From Callorhinus ursinus (Eukaryota; Chordata; Mammalia; Carnivora; Otariidae), in the NCBI RefSeq assembly GCF_003265705.1, contig NW_020312904.1, positions 1,217,644 to 1,281,643 on the forward strand: a stretch of DNA of 64,000 bases. Direction: 5' to 3'. A program made the position numbers and the translations under genes. Shown here one piece after another: positions 46,930 to 58,255 of the stretch. Below the pieces are notes generated by a model. That model worked only from the letters and a program-made list of their open reading frames with translations. It did no database searches and was not told where the DNA came from. How positions within the stretch are numbered: the first letter of the stretch is position 1; each line of letters opens with the position of its first letter.

Positions 46930-48480
46930 TTACTGTTAAATTATGAGTTCTCGATAAATTCATTTATAGATTTAATGCAATCCCAACAACATCCCAATCA
47001 ATGTTTCGTTCTGTTTTGTTTTGTTTTTCCTGGAGAACAAAGCTGCAGGACATACGGCATGGGCTCTCACGCGGAGCACAGAAGCAGAAGGGACAGAATC
47101 CGGGTAGAAAGACAGGCGTAGATAGCAATAGAACTGAAATCCAGAAGTTGGCCCACAGAAATATGATTAATTGATTTTTTGGACAAAGGTGCCAAGATAA
47201 TTCATTGGAAAAGAACAATAGTTTCAACGAATGCCCACAAAGAATACACACCTGTGTGCAGAAACAGTGAAACATGACCACGTATGCCACATAGAAAAAT
47301 TAACTCGAAATAAATCATGCAACGAAATCAAACTGATAAAACCATGGATCTTTGGGAAAAACATATAACAGAAACAATTAGCACCTTTGTGTTAAGATTT
47401 CTTAATAAGAGAGTAAAAAACTTGAACTTCAAAAAATTTACAAATTATAGATGAGACTTTATCCAACTTGAAATGTTTGCTCTTCAAAGCACATAAGAAA
47501 TGAAAAGGCAAACCACAGACTGGGAGGAAAAAGAAAGTTGTAAAACGTATGTAACAGACTTCTATGCAGAATATATACGGACCCCTCTCAACTCAATAAT
47601 AAGATGGTAAACAAACATTTAAGAAATGGGCAAATATTTGAACAGATGCTCTACCTGAGAAGATAAACATGTGGCTTATCTGCATATGATCTGCATATGA
47701 ATAGATGCTCAACATCACCTTAGCCTTTAGAAGAATGCCGATTAAAACCATAAGGACATACCTCTTCACACCCACTAGGATGGTGAACGTTTAGGAGACC
47801 AGAAGCTCCAAGTGTTGCTGGGGATGCCGAGCAATTGGCACTCTCAGAGATGCTGGTGGGAATGCAAAGTAGGACAGCCACTTTGGAAAACCGCTCAGAG
47901 GTTTTGTATAAGCTCAACGCACACTTACCACATGACCCAGCAATTCCCATCCTAGGTAGGTATTTTTCTAAGAAAAGTGAAAACATCTGCCCATGCAGAC
48001 TCGTGGATGAATATTCATGTGGCTCAGCTTCCTTTGTAGTAACTAGAGACTGCTAAGGACCCAAATGCCCATCAAATGGTACCACATGAGCACAGAGTGG
48101 TGCATTTGTGCGAAGGAATGCTAGTCAGCAGCACAGTGGAATAAAATATTGGCTTACCCACGCCACACAACAACCTGGATGAATCTCAGCGTCGTTATGT
48201 TACGTGAAGGAAGCCAGACATGAAACAGCAAAACTGCATGATTTGATTTACACAAAATTCTAGAAACTTCAGAGCTAGGGCAAGAGAAAGCAGCTCTGCA
48301 TCGATGGGGGCTGGTGTGGGCGCGTGGATTGCCTGCAAAGGGCACAGCGGACTTCGGGGGATGATAGAAGGGTTCCATGTCTTGGTGGTAGTGGTAACAA
48401 AATTCATGGAATTATATACACTTGAAGTGGGTGCATCTTGTGTATAAAACAGTCTTCAATAAGGTAAAGCGTAAAAAGGC
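46930..48480 (+). mobile_element. L1 ORF2 C-terminal part and 3' UTR relic
   Basis: tttatagatttaatgcaatc (46963-46982), then ttggacaaaggtgccaagat near 47179, then gctggtgggaatgcaaagta near 47850, and finally cacttgaagtgggtgcatct near 48419 before a caataaggtaaa end. The order matches ORF2 then the L1M 3' UTR. Continuation of the L1 at 43940-46493 after interruptions. Confidence 0.87.
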
Positions 48481-50215
48481 ATTAGAAGAGGGAAAAAGAG
48501 TCATATATACTCAATCTAAAATAAGGCAGGAAGGGGGAACAAAGAATAGATGCGATAAAGTGAAAAGAGAAAGACAGTAGATTTAAATCAAGCATTCATT
48601 TAATAGAAATGGACTGAAACCTCCAATTAAAAGTGAGGGACAGTTAGAGTGGATGAACAGCAAGACTCTTAACAGATGTTGTCTATAGGGGATACAATTA
48701 AGTAAGAAGAACCGGGGGAGTCGACGGTAAAGATAAGCGGAGGGCACACAGGGACACACCGGCGGGGGCTACGGTGACGTCTTTCACGTGAAAGCACGCA
48801 AAAATTGATCTTCAAATCCTTGAAGTGAAAGTCTGCAGAGTTGCAAGAGAAAGAGATCCACAGTTCCAGTGGGAAGCTGTGACGGTGGCCTCCCAGCAAT
48901 CAAACAAACAGTCCGGTATGTGTGTGAAAGCAGTAATCGTGAGGTTCCTGAGCTACGGGTGTGTCCACACCATTAACCCATTTAAATTGATCTGTCTCTG
49001 GAGTGCAGGCGACCCAAAGCAGAACCCACGCCCTTTCCCAGCCCTCACGGAACAGTCATGGAAACACACCCGACATGGAGCCTTAAAACAACTCCCAATC
49101 AAATGCAACAGACTAAAATCACACATCACGAGTGAGTTAAACATGTAACCATCTTGTTACATGAAACACCCATCTATTTGAAAACCGAATAGCCCCCTTG
49201 TAAACAACTCATGGGTCAGAGTGGGAATTCACAAGGAATATTAGGAAACATTAACCTGAACAAGAGTGAAGATAAAACATATCAAAATGTTGGGATGTAA
49301 CTAAGTCTGTGGTTAAGGAAAACTTGTAGACTGAGACTTTTGAGCTGAAAGGAAGAAATGTATGAGTTCAATTATATATAATTCCACCTTCAGGAGTTAA
49401 GGGCTGGAGCATATCAAACCCAAGGAATTAGGAGAAGAAATCGATGGAACAGAAAATAGACAAGAGAGAAAATAAAAAAGTGAGAAGGCAGTTATTTGCA
49501 AGGATTAGTATAATCAATGAGTTTCCAGCTTGAACCATGAATGAAAGAGAAAACACAAGTCACCTGTCAATGGAAGGACGCGTCCGCATGTTGGAAGGAC
49601 AATAAAGGAACATTGTGAACAACCTTGGCCAATAAATTCTACAACTTACCTACAGTGGAAAAAAAAAAAAAACACAAGAAAACACAACTTAACGAAACCA
49701 ACAAAAGAAGAAATGAAAAATCTAAGACGATAAAGAAGACTTCCAACAAAGATAGTTTCCGGAAACCCGTAGTTTATGCGGGAATTCTACCACATGTTGG
49801 AGGACGAAATGGCAATGATCGTAGGGAAACATCTGAAAAACAGAGAAGAGAGCACTTGCCAGTCCCATCGGCCAGTGCAGCACAAATCTGAAACCCGACG
49901 TGGGTGCCACAGGGAAATGAGGATCACGGGCTTCACCAAATCCCAGCAAATCAAATCCTCTCGAAAGATAAGAATAATACATCATGACCACAAGCTTCAA
50001 AATCAAAGGAATCATAACTTTAAGAAGAAGCAGTGAATTTAACAACTTCACAGGATATAGTCCTCAACAAATTCAATTATGTGTCTATATACTAGATTCA
50101 AAAATTGGTGATGGAAACATCGAAAGTATTCTTTCTATTCAAACTGTCATTAAAAACATAGCCTCCCTGGGAATAAATTCAAGGAGAAATGTGTGTGTTC
50201 TCTATGAGAAAATCT
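48481..50215 (+). mobile_element. Second L1: inter-ORF and ORF2 N-terminal/RT relic
   Basis: aaatggactgaaacctccaa near 48606-48625 marks the start of ORF2. Mid-ORF2 text follows around 49250-49500. There is an A-run at 49659-49672, and RT-proximal text such as gataagaataatacatcatg near 49968 and gtgtctatatactagattca near 50081. It adjoins the 3' end of the previous L1, so the two are likely separate insertions. No intact frame. Confidence 0.8.
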
Positions 50216-50739
50216 GCCATCCATGGGCCACAACGAGAGGAGACAAACGGACAAGTGAAGACCGTGCGCAGAAGCAGGTCCCCCCCGCTCCGTGTGTCCA
50301 CGTCGGCTCGTGGGGTTGTGCTAACAAAGCCGCCAACTGGATGATCTGAACATCGGGGACCTGTGCTTGGTGCTCTGGGGGCTGCATGCCCAAACCCCAC
50401 GGGCCGTCGGGCGGGTGCCTTGAGTTCCGGGCCTCCCTCCTGCTCCCGTCCGCGTCGGGCCTGGGACTCTTGTTTCCCCACGGCCCTCCCCAGGTGTGTG
50501 TCTCTGTGCAGAATTTCCCCTTTCTAGAAGAACGCCCATCGTATGGCTTAGCGCCCACTCTAGCAACCTCATCCGAACTGGGTTTTCTTAGAAGACCCTT
50601 TACCCCAATAAGTTCACATTCACAGGTTCTGGAATTTAGGGTTAAAATCAATCCCAACCCAAACCCAAACTCAAGCAGTTTTACTTCCTTCTCTAGGAGT
50701 GGACAAGCCAATTCCAAGAAACACCTTGAAAGGGCAAGG
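50216..50739. other. Noncoding stretch, no gene seen
   Basis: GC-rich to about 50580, then a short run of tcccaacccaaacccaaact near 50651-50670. Nothing recognised. Confidence 0.4.
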
Positions 50740-51190
50740 ACCTAAAAGAGCAAACACAACTTTGTGAAGGGGACAGAGTTTCCAGGACCAGCTGCCAATT
50801 TCCAGCTAACCACGGAGTGACAGGATCCAAGAGGCGTGATATGCGTCCACAGAACGTGGACCGGTGAGTCAGAATGGAGTCCAGAAACACAGTCACACCT
50901 GTTCCCTGCAACCAGATTCCAGAGCCGCTCTGGGGGCAAGAGAAGGGGGCCGAGCCGCTGGGTCACGTCAGGGAGACATTCGGAGCCCGCACCACACAGA
51001 AACAAATTCGAGATACAGCGCAGGCGTAAGCTTGGACAGCAAAACCACCAAATTTCTGGAAGAAGACAGAAGAACGGGTCATAACCTTCAGATAGGCATA
51101 TGTTTCTCACTTCAGCTGCAGAAAGCACCAACCATAAAAAAAAAAAAATGAAAAATTTGTCTTCGTCAAAATTAAAACGTGAGCTCTCTG
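50740..51190 (+). mobile_element. L1 ORF2 fragment, GC-drifted
   Basis: The stretch ends with ORF2-like aaatttctggaagaagacag (51050-51069) and aatttgtcttcgtcaaaatt (about 51154-51173), around an A-run at 51136-51148. The upstream part is weakly L1-like. Confidence 0.6.
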
Positions 51191-53624
51191 AGGGAGAGTG
51201 TGGAGACCGGAGGCGGCCGGCTGGCATGCGCCCGGGGCTGTCCGTCCCGCAGACGGGAGGGATGTGGCAGGTCCTGCCAAGCAGAGGGAGAAGCCACCAG
51301 AACCAGGAGGGGATTCTGGAGGCTGCGGTGGCTGCCAGCCAAAGGGAGAGCCTTTCAGGACGGGCCCCGGGAGGAACCAGGAGGTCACCCAACGTCCGCC
51401 GCAAAGGCAGCCCCAGGAAGGAGCCCCACGGGTTCGCTTCAGAGAGGAGGAAGGTACGGAAGGGTTTCGTGATGTCCCCTCACTGCCCATCACGTACGGG
51501 GGCTACTGAGCCGGGCCCGGTGCAGGAACCACACACGAGGACACCTCCCGCCCCCGGCTGACCGTCCAGGGGGCGGCAGAGGCAGGGGGACTGCATACCC
51601 GGCCGGGGCCTGACAGGGCCTCGCTGGCGGCCGGGCGGCCCGAGCGCCTACTTGCTGGGCTGCTGCTTCTCAGGAAACACGTCCCTGAAGCCTGCCGCTC
51701 ACCTCGGCTGCCCACCCACCGGAGCCCGTGGAAGGTGGCTGGGGGCATTGTCGACATAGTCATTATCACACGGGGTCCTCTACCTTCTGGAAGAGACTCC
51801 TCCCTTGTCACCGCGTCATGGTGCGGACCGCAAGGGCACAGCCTGGCCTGTGGCGTCAGCCCCCCCTCCACGGCCCCGCAGCTCCGTCTGTACTTGGCTT
51901 TCGGTGGCCTGGTCACCGCCTCTGCCCCACCCCGCACGGGCCACAGGCCGTATGCTCCCAGGCCAGTCAGTGTCTCCTCCAAACCTCAGGGACAGCACGT
52001 GGGCTCGGCCCCTCGGGTCACAAGAGACAGTCTCCTTCAGGCCTTGAGCGGAGCAGAAGGAAAACGGTCACTGGTCAGCTCAGACCCCGAGCCAGGGGGT
52101 CCTCAGCATCCGTCGAGCTGTCGGCTCGGGATCCTGGAACCGTCTGTGAAGACACACGGACCAGAGTGGACGGGGAGGACGCTAGTCTTGGGTGGTGGAC
52201 GCTCCGTGATCACGGCGGGGTGGGAAGCCACAGGAAGGCCAGTCCACCACCTCTTGTGTCCTCACGCCCTGCTCCAGCCGGGCTGAGGACCTGAGGCCTC
52301 GCTCCATGATGTCTCCTTGTCCGCATCTGGTTCGCCCTTCTTGGTTCACAGCCCCGGGGGCCTGCCAAGCTAGGGAGGTCACATCACTTCGCAAGGGGCC
52401 AGCAGTGTTCAGGGCCCCGGGCGCCACAGCGGAGGTTGGGGTCCGGCCACCCCTCCCACACTGCGGCTTCCTGACCCCGCCCCAGCCTTGCCAGGCTCCT
52501 TTGTTTCCCCGTAAAATGCGCACCATTCCACCCCGGATTCGGAGTGGCTGAGGTTTAGATGCTATAGATGAGGGTAGGATGCTACCACGGCCACCTCCCA
52601 GGGTGTGCTGCATCAGAAGCACCATGGTCAGGATGGCCAACGCTAAGGCACGTTCAAGGGGAAAGTAAATACGAAGACAGGCTCGGTGTCCCTCCTGCAC
52701 GAAAGCCGGGGCGCGCGCCGTCCAGCTAGCAGCGCACGTCTGCTGCAGCTTCTCCCCTCCTCCCGGACCGTCGGCCCCCAAATGGGCGCTGTTTCAGAGC
52801 ATAATGAGCAGAACATGCCCCGTTCTCCAACAAGCAAGAAACAATGGCATACACTGGAGCCGTGCAGCGACATCGCTAGGAGAGAGGCTTGTGCCCCCAG
52901 CAGAGCTGGGGCTTCGTTTCCCTTCCGCGCAGACCCCAAGGTGTCCTCCTACTTTGCGTCCCGCTCCGGCCGAGGAACCGCCAGGGCCGCAGTCTCTGCT
53001 GAGTCACGCTGTTAATCTTAGCGCCTTAGGCTTTCCCACGAGCTAGGAGTCAGCTGGAGCTGGTGCGAGCAGCCGGGACCCATGGCGGGCGATGGGGTGT
53101 CAGGAGCCTGTTCTCGCCGGGAAGCGGACTCCCTGGGGATGCTATCCCCTGCTGTCTTCGGTGTCACTGCCCCATCAATGGGCGCGGTTGCCAGGGGGCA
53201 CAGTTTTGTGGGCGGTGGGGCCTGGGGAGAGGCAAGTCGAGGCCCGGTGGCCTGCCCAGGGGCTCGGCGGCGACACAAATCACAGCATGGGTTTGGGTGC
53301 CGGGCCAGAGCCCAGAGCACACCTTCCTTGGGGACCGTTCCTGCCCCGGTGGGTGGGGGCTGCTGGGGAGCGGTCAGTTCTTGCTCAGGTTGGGAGGTGC
53401 ACAGATGGCCATGGAGGTCCAAACGTCCAGGGCTGCTTGGGCCGAGGGCTCAGAGGAGCCGGCGGGGGCCTTCGTCGGGTCTCGGCGGTGCAGGTGGGCG
53501 CGGGAGGATCCTGTTTCCTGGGCCGGCGGGAGGGGCCCCCTCGGTCTGCGTGTCTCGGAGACCCCAGTACGGTGGAGAGCTGCAGGGGCTTTCCGCAGAC
53601 ATGGGTTCTCCCTGGCCTCTCCCG
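51191..53624. other. GC-rich noncoding stretch, no gene seen
   Basis: Overlapping open frames on both strands, none with a recognisable domain. An NF-E2/AP-1-like word TGCTGAGTCAC is at 52997-53007. Confidence 0.4.
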
Positions 53625-53715
53625 GGTGAATTTCAAGCAACCCCTCTGTGCCTCAGTTTCCCCATCAGCACAAAGGACGTGGTACCCTCCCCTGTGGGCA
53701 GTGCTCTGGGAGTTT
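53625..53715 (-). mobile_element. MIR fragment, antisense
   Basis: cctctgtgcctcagtttccc, followed by catcagcacaaagg, matches the reverse complement of MIR (ctctgagcctcagtttcctc, then atctgtaaaatgg). Confidence 0.7.
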
Positions 53716-54781
53716 CAGGAGGCTGGGTCTACACAGCAGGACCCCGCTGCCTCCTGGGAGCCTGAGGCCCTCGTGCTTCCATCCCTAAACTTGCTGCCGG
53801 TGCCCCACCCCAGGGTGTTGTGCTCTGCTGGGGACATGCCTGCAAAGACTCTGGATGCTTCCAAGGTCAGGAGTGAGGTTGGGCGCCCAGCACAGGGATG
53901 GCCATATGGGGGCACGAGGAAGATCCAGACCCGGGGCCCCCAGGACAGACGTGTAGGCCCCGGGTAAAGAGGTTAGTGGGCCTGGGACAGTAGATGCTCG
54001 GAACATTAGGAAATCCAAGAGCCCCTGGATGGGCTCAGCAACCACACGGCCCCGGGCTCGCCCTAAGGCATCGGAAGGGCGGCTGGACCCTGACAGCGCA
54101 GCCCCCTCCTCTGGGCAGCCCAGAGTTTACTGACGGGAGAGGAATGCTCCGGCTCCGGGTCTGATGGGATTGATTAGCATCCCACCCTGCACTTGAGGAA
54201 AGGCCACACTTCCCCCCCGACAGTTGTCACACTGACCTGGAGCCCGAACCCTCACAGACCAGGCCCAGGGGCCCCCAGGGTTGGCGTCCAAGAGCTCTGG
54301 CGCTTGGCCTTCCCAGAGCTTTGTGCTTGGCAGCGTTCCAGAAAACAAAATGTTAATTGCAAGGCTCAGCCGAAGACAGGCCCGCCGAACAGCCCCGTCC
54401 GGGAGAAGCAATTAGTGGATGAATTAATGCAGGCTCCGAGTCGGCATCCGCTCGCAGGACTGATGGTGGCTGGGGAAGTGCTTCGCCGTTTTTTTTTTTT
54501 TTTTTTAAAGCTGCCTTCTAGATTTTCCACTTTCTGTAGAAAGACAAATAGGGCAATCCACTGCATGTGGGTGAGCCACAGGCGGCCGGTGCTGCAAAGG
54601 CTTCTTAAGAAGGTGATGACAGTGGTGATGGATGCCCTCCTCGGGCTCACCTCCACCCGTCCCACCCGGCGCAGACCGCTGGCCCTTGCCCTCGCTCCGC
54701 GGAGAGGAGCAGCAGGTCACCTGGGCATCTTCCCCCTGCTTTTTGGGTTTCGTTTCAAATCTCCGAACGTCAGGCACCAGC
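53716..54781. other. Noncoding stretch with T-run and TAAT words
   Basis: No gene recognised. An 18-base T-run lies at 54489-54506. Three homeodomain-type TAAT cores lie within 54351-54430 in otherwise GC-rich DNA. Confidence 0.4.
54489..54506. repeat. Poly(T) run, 18 bp
   Basis: Uninterrupted T-run; no retroposon body recognised beside it. Confidence 0.97.
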
Positions 54782-54960
54782 GCAGCCCCGTCACTTCCTC
54801 ACCGTGGCCGTGGCATGCTACGTCCTCTCGCTGAGCCTGTTTCTACATCTGCAAAATGGGAAGAAAGGGGCCCCCTTGCTGGGTCAGTACAAGGATTCAA
54901 TGTGAAAACATGCCGAGGTCCTTGGCATCACACCTCACATTCAACAGATACCGGGATGGA
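54782..54960 (-). mobile_element. MIR, antisense, fairly complete
   Basis: gcctgtttctacatctgcaa and aatgggaagaaagg, then gtcagtacaaggattcaatg, then tccttggcatcacacctcac follow the reverse complement of MIR through its core and 5' part over about 180 bp. Confidence 0.75.
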
Positions 54961-55234
54961 AACTCCTCCTCCCGTAAAGTGACCCAGGTGCGTGGTGCGT
55001 CTGGGTTTTCGGGAATCCCAACAGTGCTCTGACAGGTGGCATCCTCGGCAGCTGCCGGTCAGGTCTCACAGAGAAGAGACAAGTGGAGCCCGAAGCCCTG
55101 GGAACACACCTGACCTCAGCCTGCAGGGTGACTGGAAACATACACCAACGGGGCCACCGGTGGAGACGTGCCCAGAGGTGCCTACCAGGCCCAAAAGGGG
55201 GAAGGACGACAGGCTCTTGTGGTGGGCATCTGGA

Positions 55235-56190
55235 TTGCCCTTCTTTTTTCAAAATTCAATTTATTGAAACAAACAATTAAAAAGAAAAATAGTTCGCCCG
55301 TTTCTTGTACCCCCATCCCCTGCCTCTAGCAACCAGCCATCTGTTCTGTGCATCTATGAGCTGATTTTTTTATGATCCACATATAAGAGACATCATATGG
55401 TATTTGTCTTTCTCTGTCTGACTCATTTCACTTAGCATACTACCCTTGAGGTCCACCGTGCTGCTGCCAATGGCAGGATTTCATTCTTTTTTTTGTGGCT
55501 GCGTCGTATATCCCATTGCATATGCACCACATCTCCTTTATCTTTTCATCCATCCGTGGACACGTGGGCTGCTTCCGTATCTTGGTGGCTGTAGAGTATG
55601 CTGCAACAAATATGGGGGTGCAGATAGCTTTTTGAATTCATGTCTTTGTTTTTTTTTGTATAAATACCCAGAAGTGGAATTCCTGGGACGTAGGGTGGTT
55701 CTGTGGTTTAAGGAACCTCCATACTGTTCTCCAGGCTGCACCAGCTTGCATTCCCACCCACAGCGTAAGAGGGGTCCCCTTTCTCCGCATCCTCGCCAAC
55801 ACCTGTGGTCTCCTGTATTGCCTTGTAGCCATTCTGACAGGTGTGAGGTGGGATTGTGGCTTTCATTTGCATTTCCCTGATGACCAGGGAAATGTTGGAC
55901 AGCTTTGCATGTACCTGTTGGCCATCTGTATATTTTTGGGGAAATGTCTATTTAGATCTGCCCATCTTTAATCAGATTGTTGTTTTATTGCTGTTGAGTT
56001 GTATGAGTTCTTTTTTATATTTTGGATACTAGCCCCTTATCAGACACACGACATGCAGATTTCTTCTCCCATTCTGTTGTCAGTGATTTCCTTTGCTGTG
56101 CAAACGATTTTTAGTTCAATGTCCCACTTGTTTGTTTTTGCTTTTGGTGTCAGAGTCAAAAAATCCTCACCAAGAGGGATATATCAAGGA
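55235..56190 (-). mobile_element. 5'-truncated L1 (L1MA/MB-like): 3' UTR and ORF2 C-terminus
   Basis: In antisense order: 3' end near 55245-55300; then catccgtggacacgtgggct (about 55551-55570), acccagaagtggaattcctg near 55666, cttgcattcccacccacagc near 55745, and ccccttatcagacacacgac near 56032. Text stops near 56190. It is better preserved than the other old L1 copies here, but frameshifted. No target-site duplication identified. Confidence 0.9.
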
Positions 56191-58191
56191 AAAGGGTTTT
56201 GCCTCTGTCTGGGAGGAGGGTCTGTCCAGGAGCAAGGACTTCTGACCTGAAGAGCTCGGGGAGGCAGCCAGGGTCACACGCGTGGGAAGGGAAGTCCGCC
56301 GATGGTTCTGCAGATATGCAGGAGAAGCTGGCACTCCGCTCTCCGTCGTCTGTGAGCTCACGCCGTCTGATGGAGGCAGACTAGGGCCTCGGTGCCCAGA
56401 CGCTGAGGGACGTGAGCAGGGGGCTGGACGGTCTTCCATGGTGCCTGAGAAGGAGCAGCCGACATGAGTGTGGGATTTTCCTCAGCTGAGTTTTGGAGGG
56501 TAAGTTGGAGATACCCGGGCAGACTTGAGGGTGTGGACAGTGGTCTGTGTGGGGCACGGAGAGCGCTGGCAGGCGGGCAAGTCAGGGCAGGGGCACCCAT
56601 CACCGTGCAGATGGCAGCGGGAAGCCCAGGGTCCGATCTGGAAGGTGTGGGATTTATCAGTTGGTGGGGAGTCGCCAAAGGGTCCGAATGGACACGTCGT
56701 TGTCCGTGTGCACAGTGGGGCTGCTTGAGCCTGGGTTGGAGGCTGGTGAGCCCGGAAAGACAGAGGAAACAAAACTGGCTTGAGCCAAGAGTCCTGACCT
56801 GGACAATGGCGTGGCAGAGAAAGAACAGTGACGAGCCACCTCCTGAGAGGACGCACAGTGTGCCCTGCAAACACCATGCACAGTGGGCTTGCAGAAACTC
56901 GCAGACACTCTCCGTAGATTCATGCAGAAGTTTAAGAGACAAATTCCAGAGGAAGCTGGAGTCCTTGGTAACCAACAGAGGAAAAGAGAACAGAAGGTGA
57001 AAATGCCCAGAATTCACGGACATGTGGCATCAGGGACAGGGTTTGTGTTTTCTGGTTTGGGGCTTGCATTGCCCAGGTTGGGGATGACAGAGAGACTTAA
57101 AATTTATGAAGCACAACGAAGATAAGTCTCACCCTGGTGATTCTGACGCGTGGCGAGAGGGTCATGCAGAGGGGACGGCGCCGCACACTCCAGGCACACG
57201 TGGGGGGAGGGGTTTGTTTGCCGTGAGGGGTGGACCCGGCCGCACTGCCAGTGTGGAAATCCTGGAGCCGCCCCGGGCTGGGGAGGAGGAGGCAGAGCGG
57301 GAGACGCTTCTCCACGGGAGACCCGTGCGCAGCTGGGCTGGAGAGCACGGAGGGAAGGCGTGGACGTGCTCCCTCATCACCCAGAACGCTCAGGTCACAT
57401 CAGGATTGCCTTTTAAGGATTGCCGTTCACCAACCGGCCGAGGTCAGAGCAGTCACCTTCACCCCAGACCGTGGAGCCCCAGTAGCGACGAGGGTGGCAA
57501 ACTGGACGCTGAGGTCTGGGAAGGAGTCCCCAGCTGTGCTGACACAGCGGGGGCCAGGGGGCCGCGAAGCAAGCGCTGAACCCACGGCTGGTGCAGCCCA
57601 TCTCTCCAGGGACATGTACAGCTGTGTCCAGCGTGAGCGACATGAGTGACGGGGCCAGCCCAGGGCGCCACCTGCGAAGGCACGCGGGCGGCTGGGAGAG
57701 GTGGGACCTGCGGACTCAGAGCTCTGTGACGCTGGTCTAGAGGCGGCGGGAGCCCGGCCTGTGCCGTACGTGACCCCGGAGAAGACCGGACCGCGGGACA
57801 CGGGAGAGTTCTGTCTCCTGTTCTGCTTGAGTCGCTAAGGGGCCCTGAAGGAAAGGTGTTGGACTGATTCTGCGTCGCTACAAAGGTCACTCAGAGAGTG
57901 AAATTACAGGGAAGCACAACGCTGCTCGACGGGAAGAACTGAGCAGCCAAACTGCCCAGAGCTGGAAGTAAGGGAAACCGGCCTCGGACCCTGGAAACAT
58001 TCCAGCTGGAGGGCCACCTGTCGGGGTGCCGGCCGAGACCTTCATGCAGGGGCCGGCATTCCTTCCAGCTCAGGACCCACACCAGCAGCAGAGACACGGA
58101 TTGACACACAGGGTCCTGCTCCCGTCTGTGACTCAGTGACGATGCTCGTCCTCTTCACTGGCCCCTCAAGCCTCCCTGTTATTGCAGAGCC
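56191..58191. other. GC-rich noncoding stretch, no gene seen
   Basis: Open frames (up to 221 codons, minus 56358-57023) overlap others on both strands and show no recognisable domain. Confidence 0.4.
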
Positions 58192-58255
58192 CCAGTGTGC
58201 GTGGCCCTGTGTGCGTGGCCCCTGTGTGTGTGGCCCNNNNNNNNNNGCGTGGCCC
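58192..58255. repeat. Short tandem array around an assembly gap
   Basis: Imperfect 14-16 bp units of gtgtgcgtggccc type: at least three complete units before the N run and one partial unit after. Confidence 0.85.
58237..58246. other. Assembly gap (10 N)
   Basis: Ten N inside the short tandem array, so the array length is unknown. Confidence 0.99.

Noticed and set aside
52997..53007. NF-E2/AP-1-like motif TGCTGAGTCAC as a regulatory site
   Set aside because: A single 11-bp word is expected by chance at this scale; no supporting context.
53082..53967. Overlapping plus-strand frames of 188-291 codons
   Set aside because: Three different frames are open over the same DNA and run into a MIR fragment; no recognisable protein.
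56358..57023. 221-codon minus-strand open frame
   Set aside because: Overlapped by a 178-codon plus-strand frame, no domain or splice evidence, typical of GC-rich noncoding DNA.
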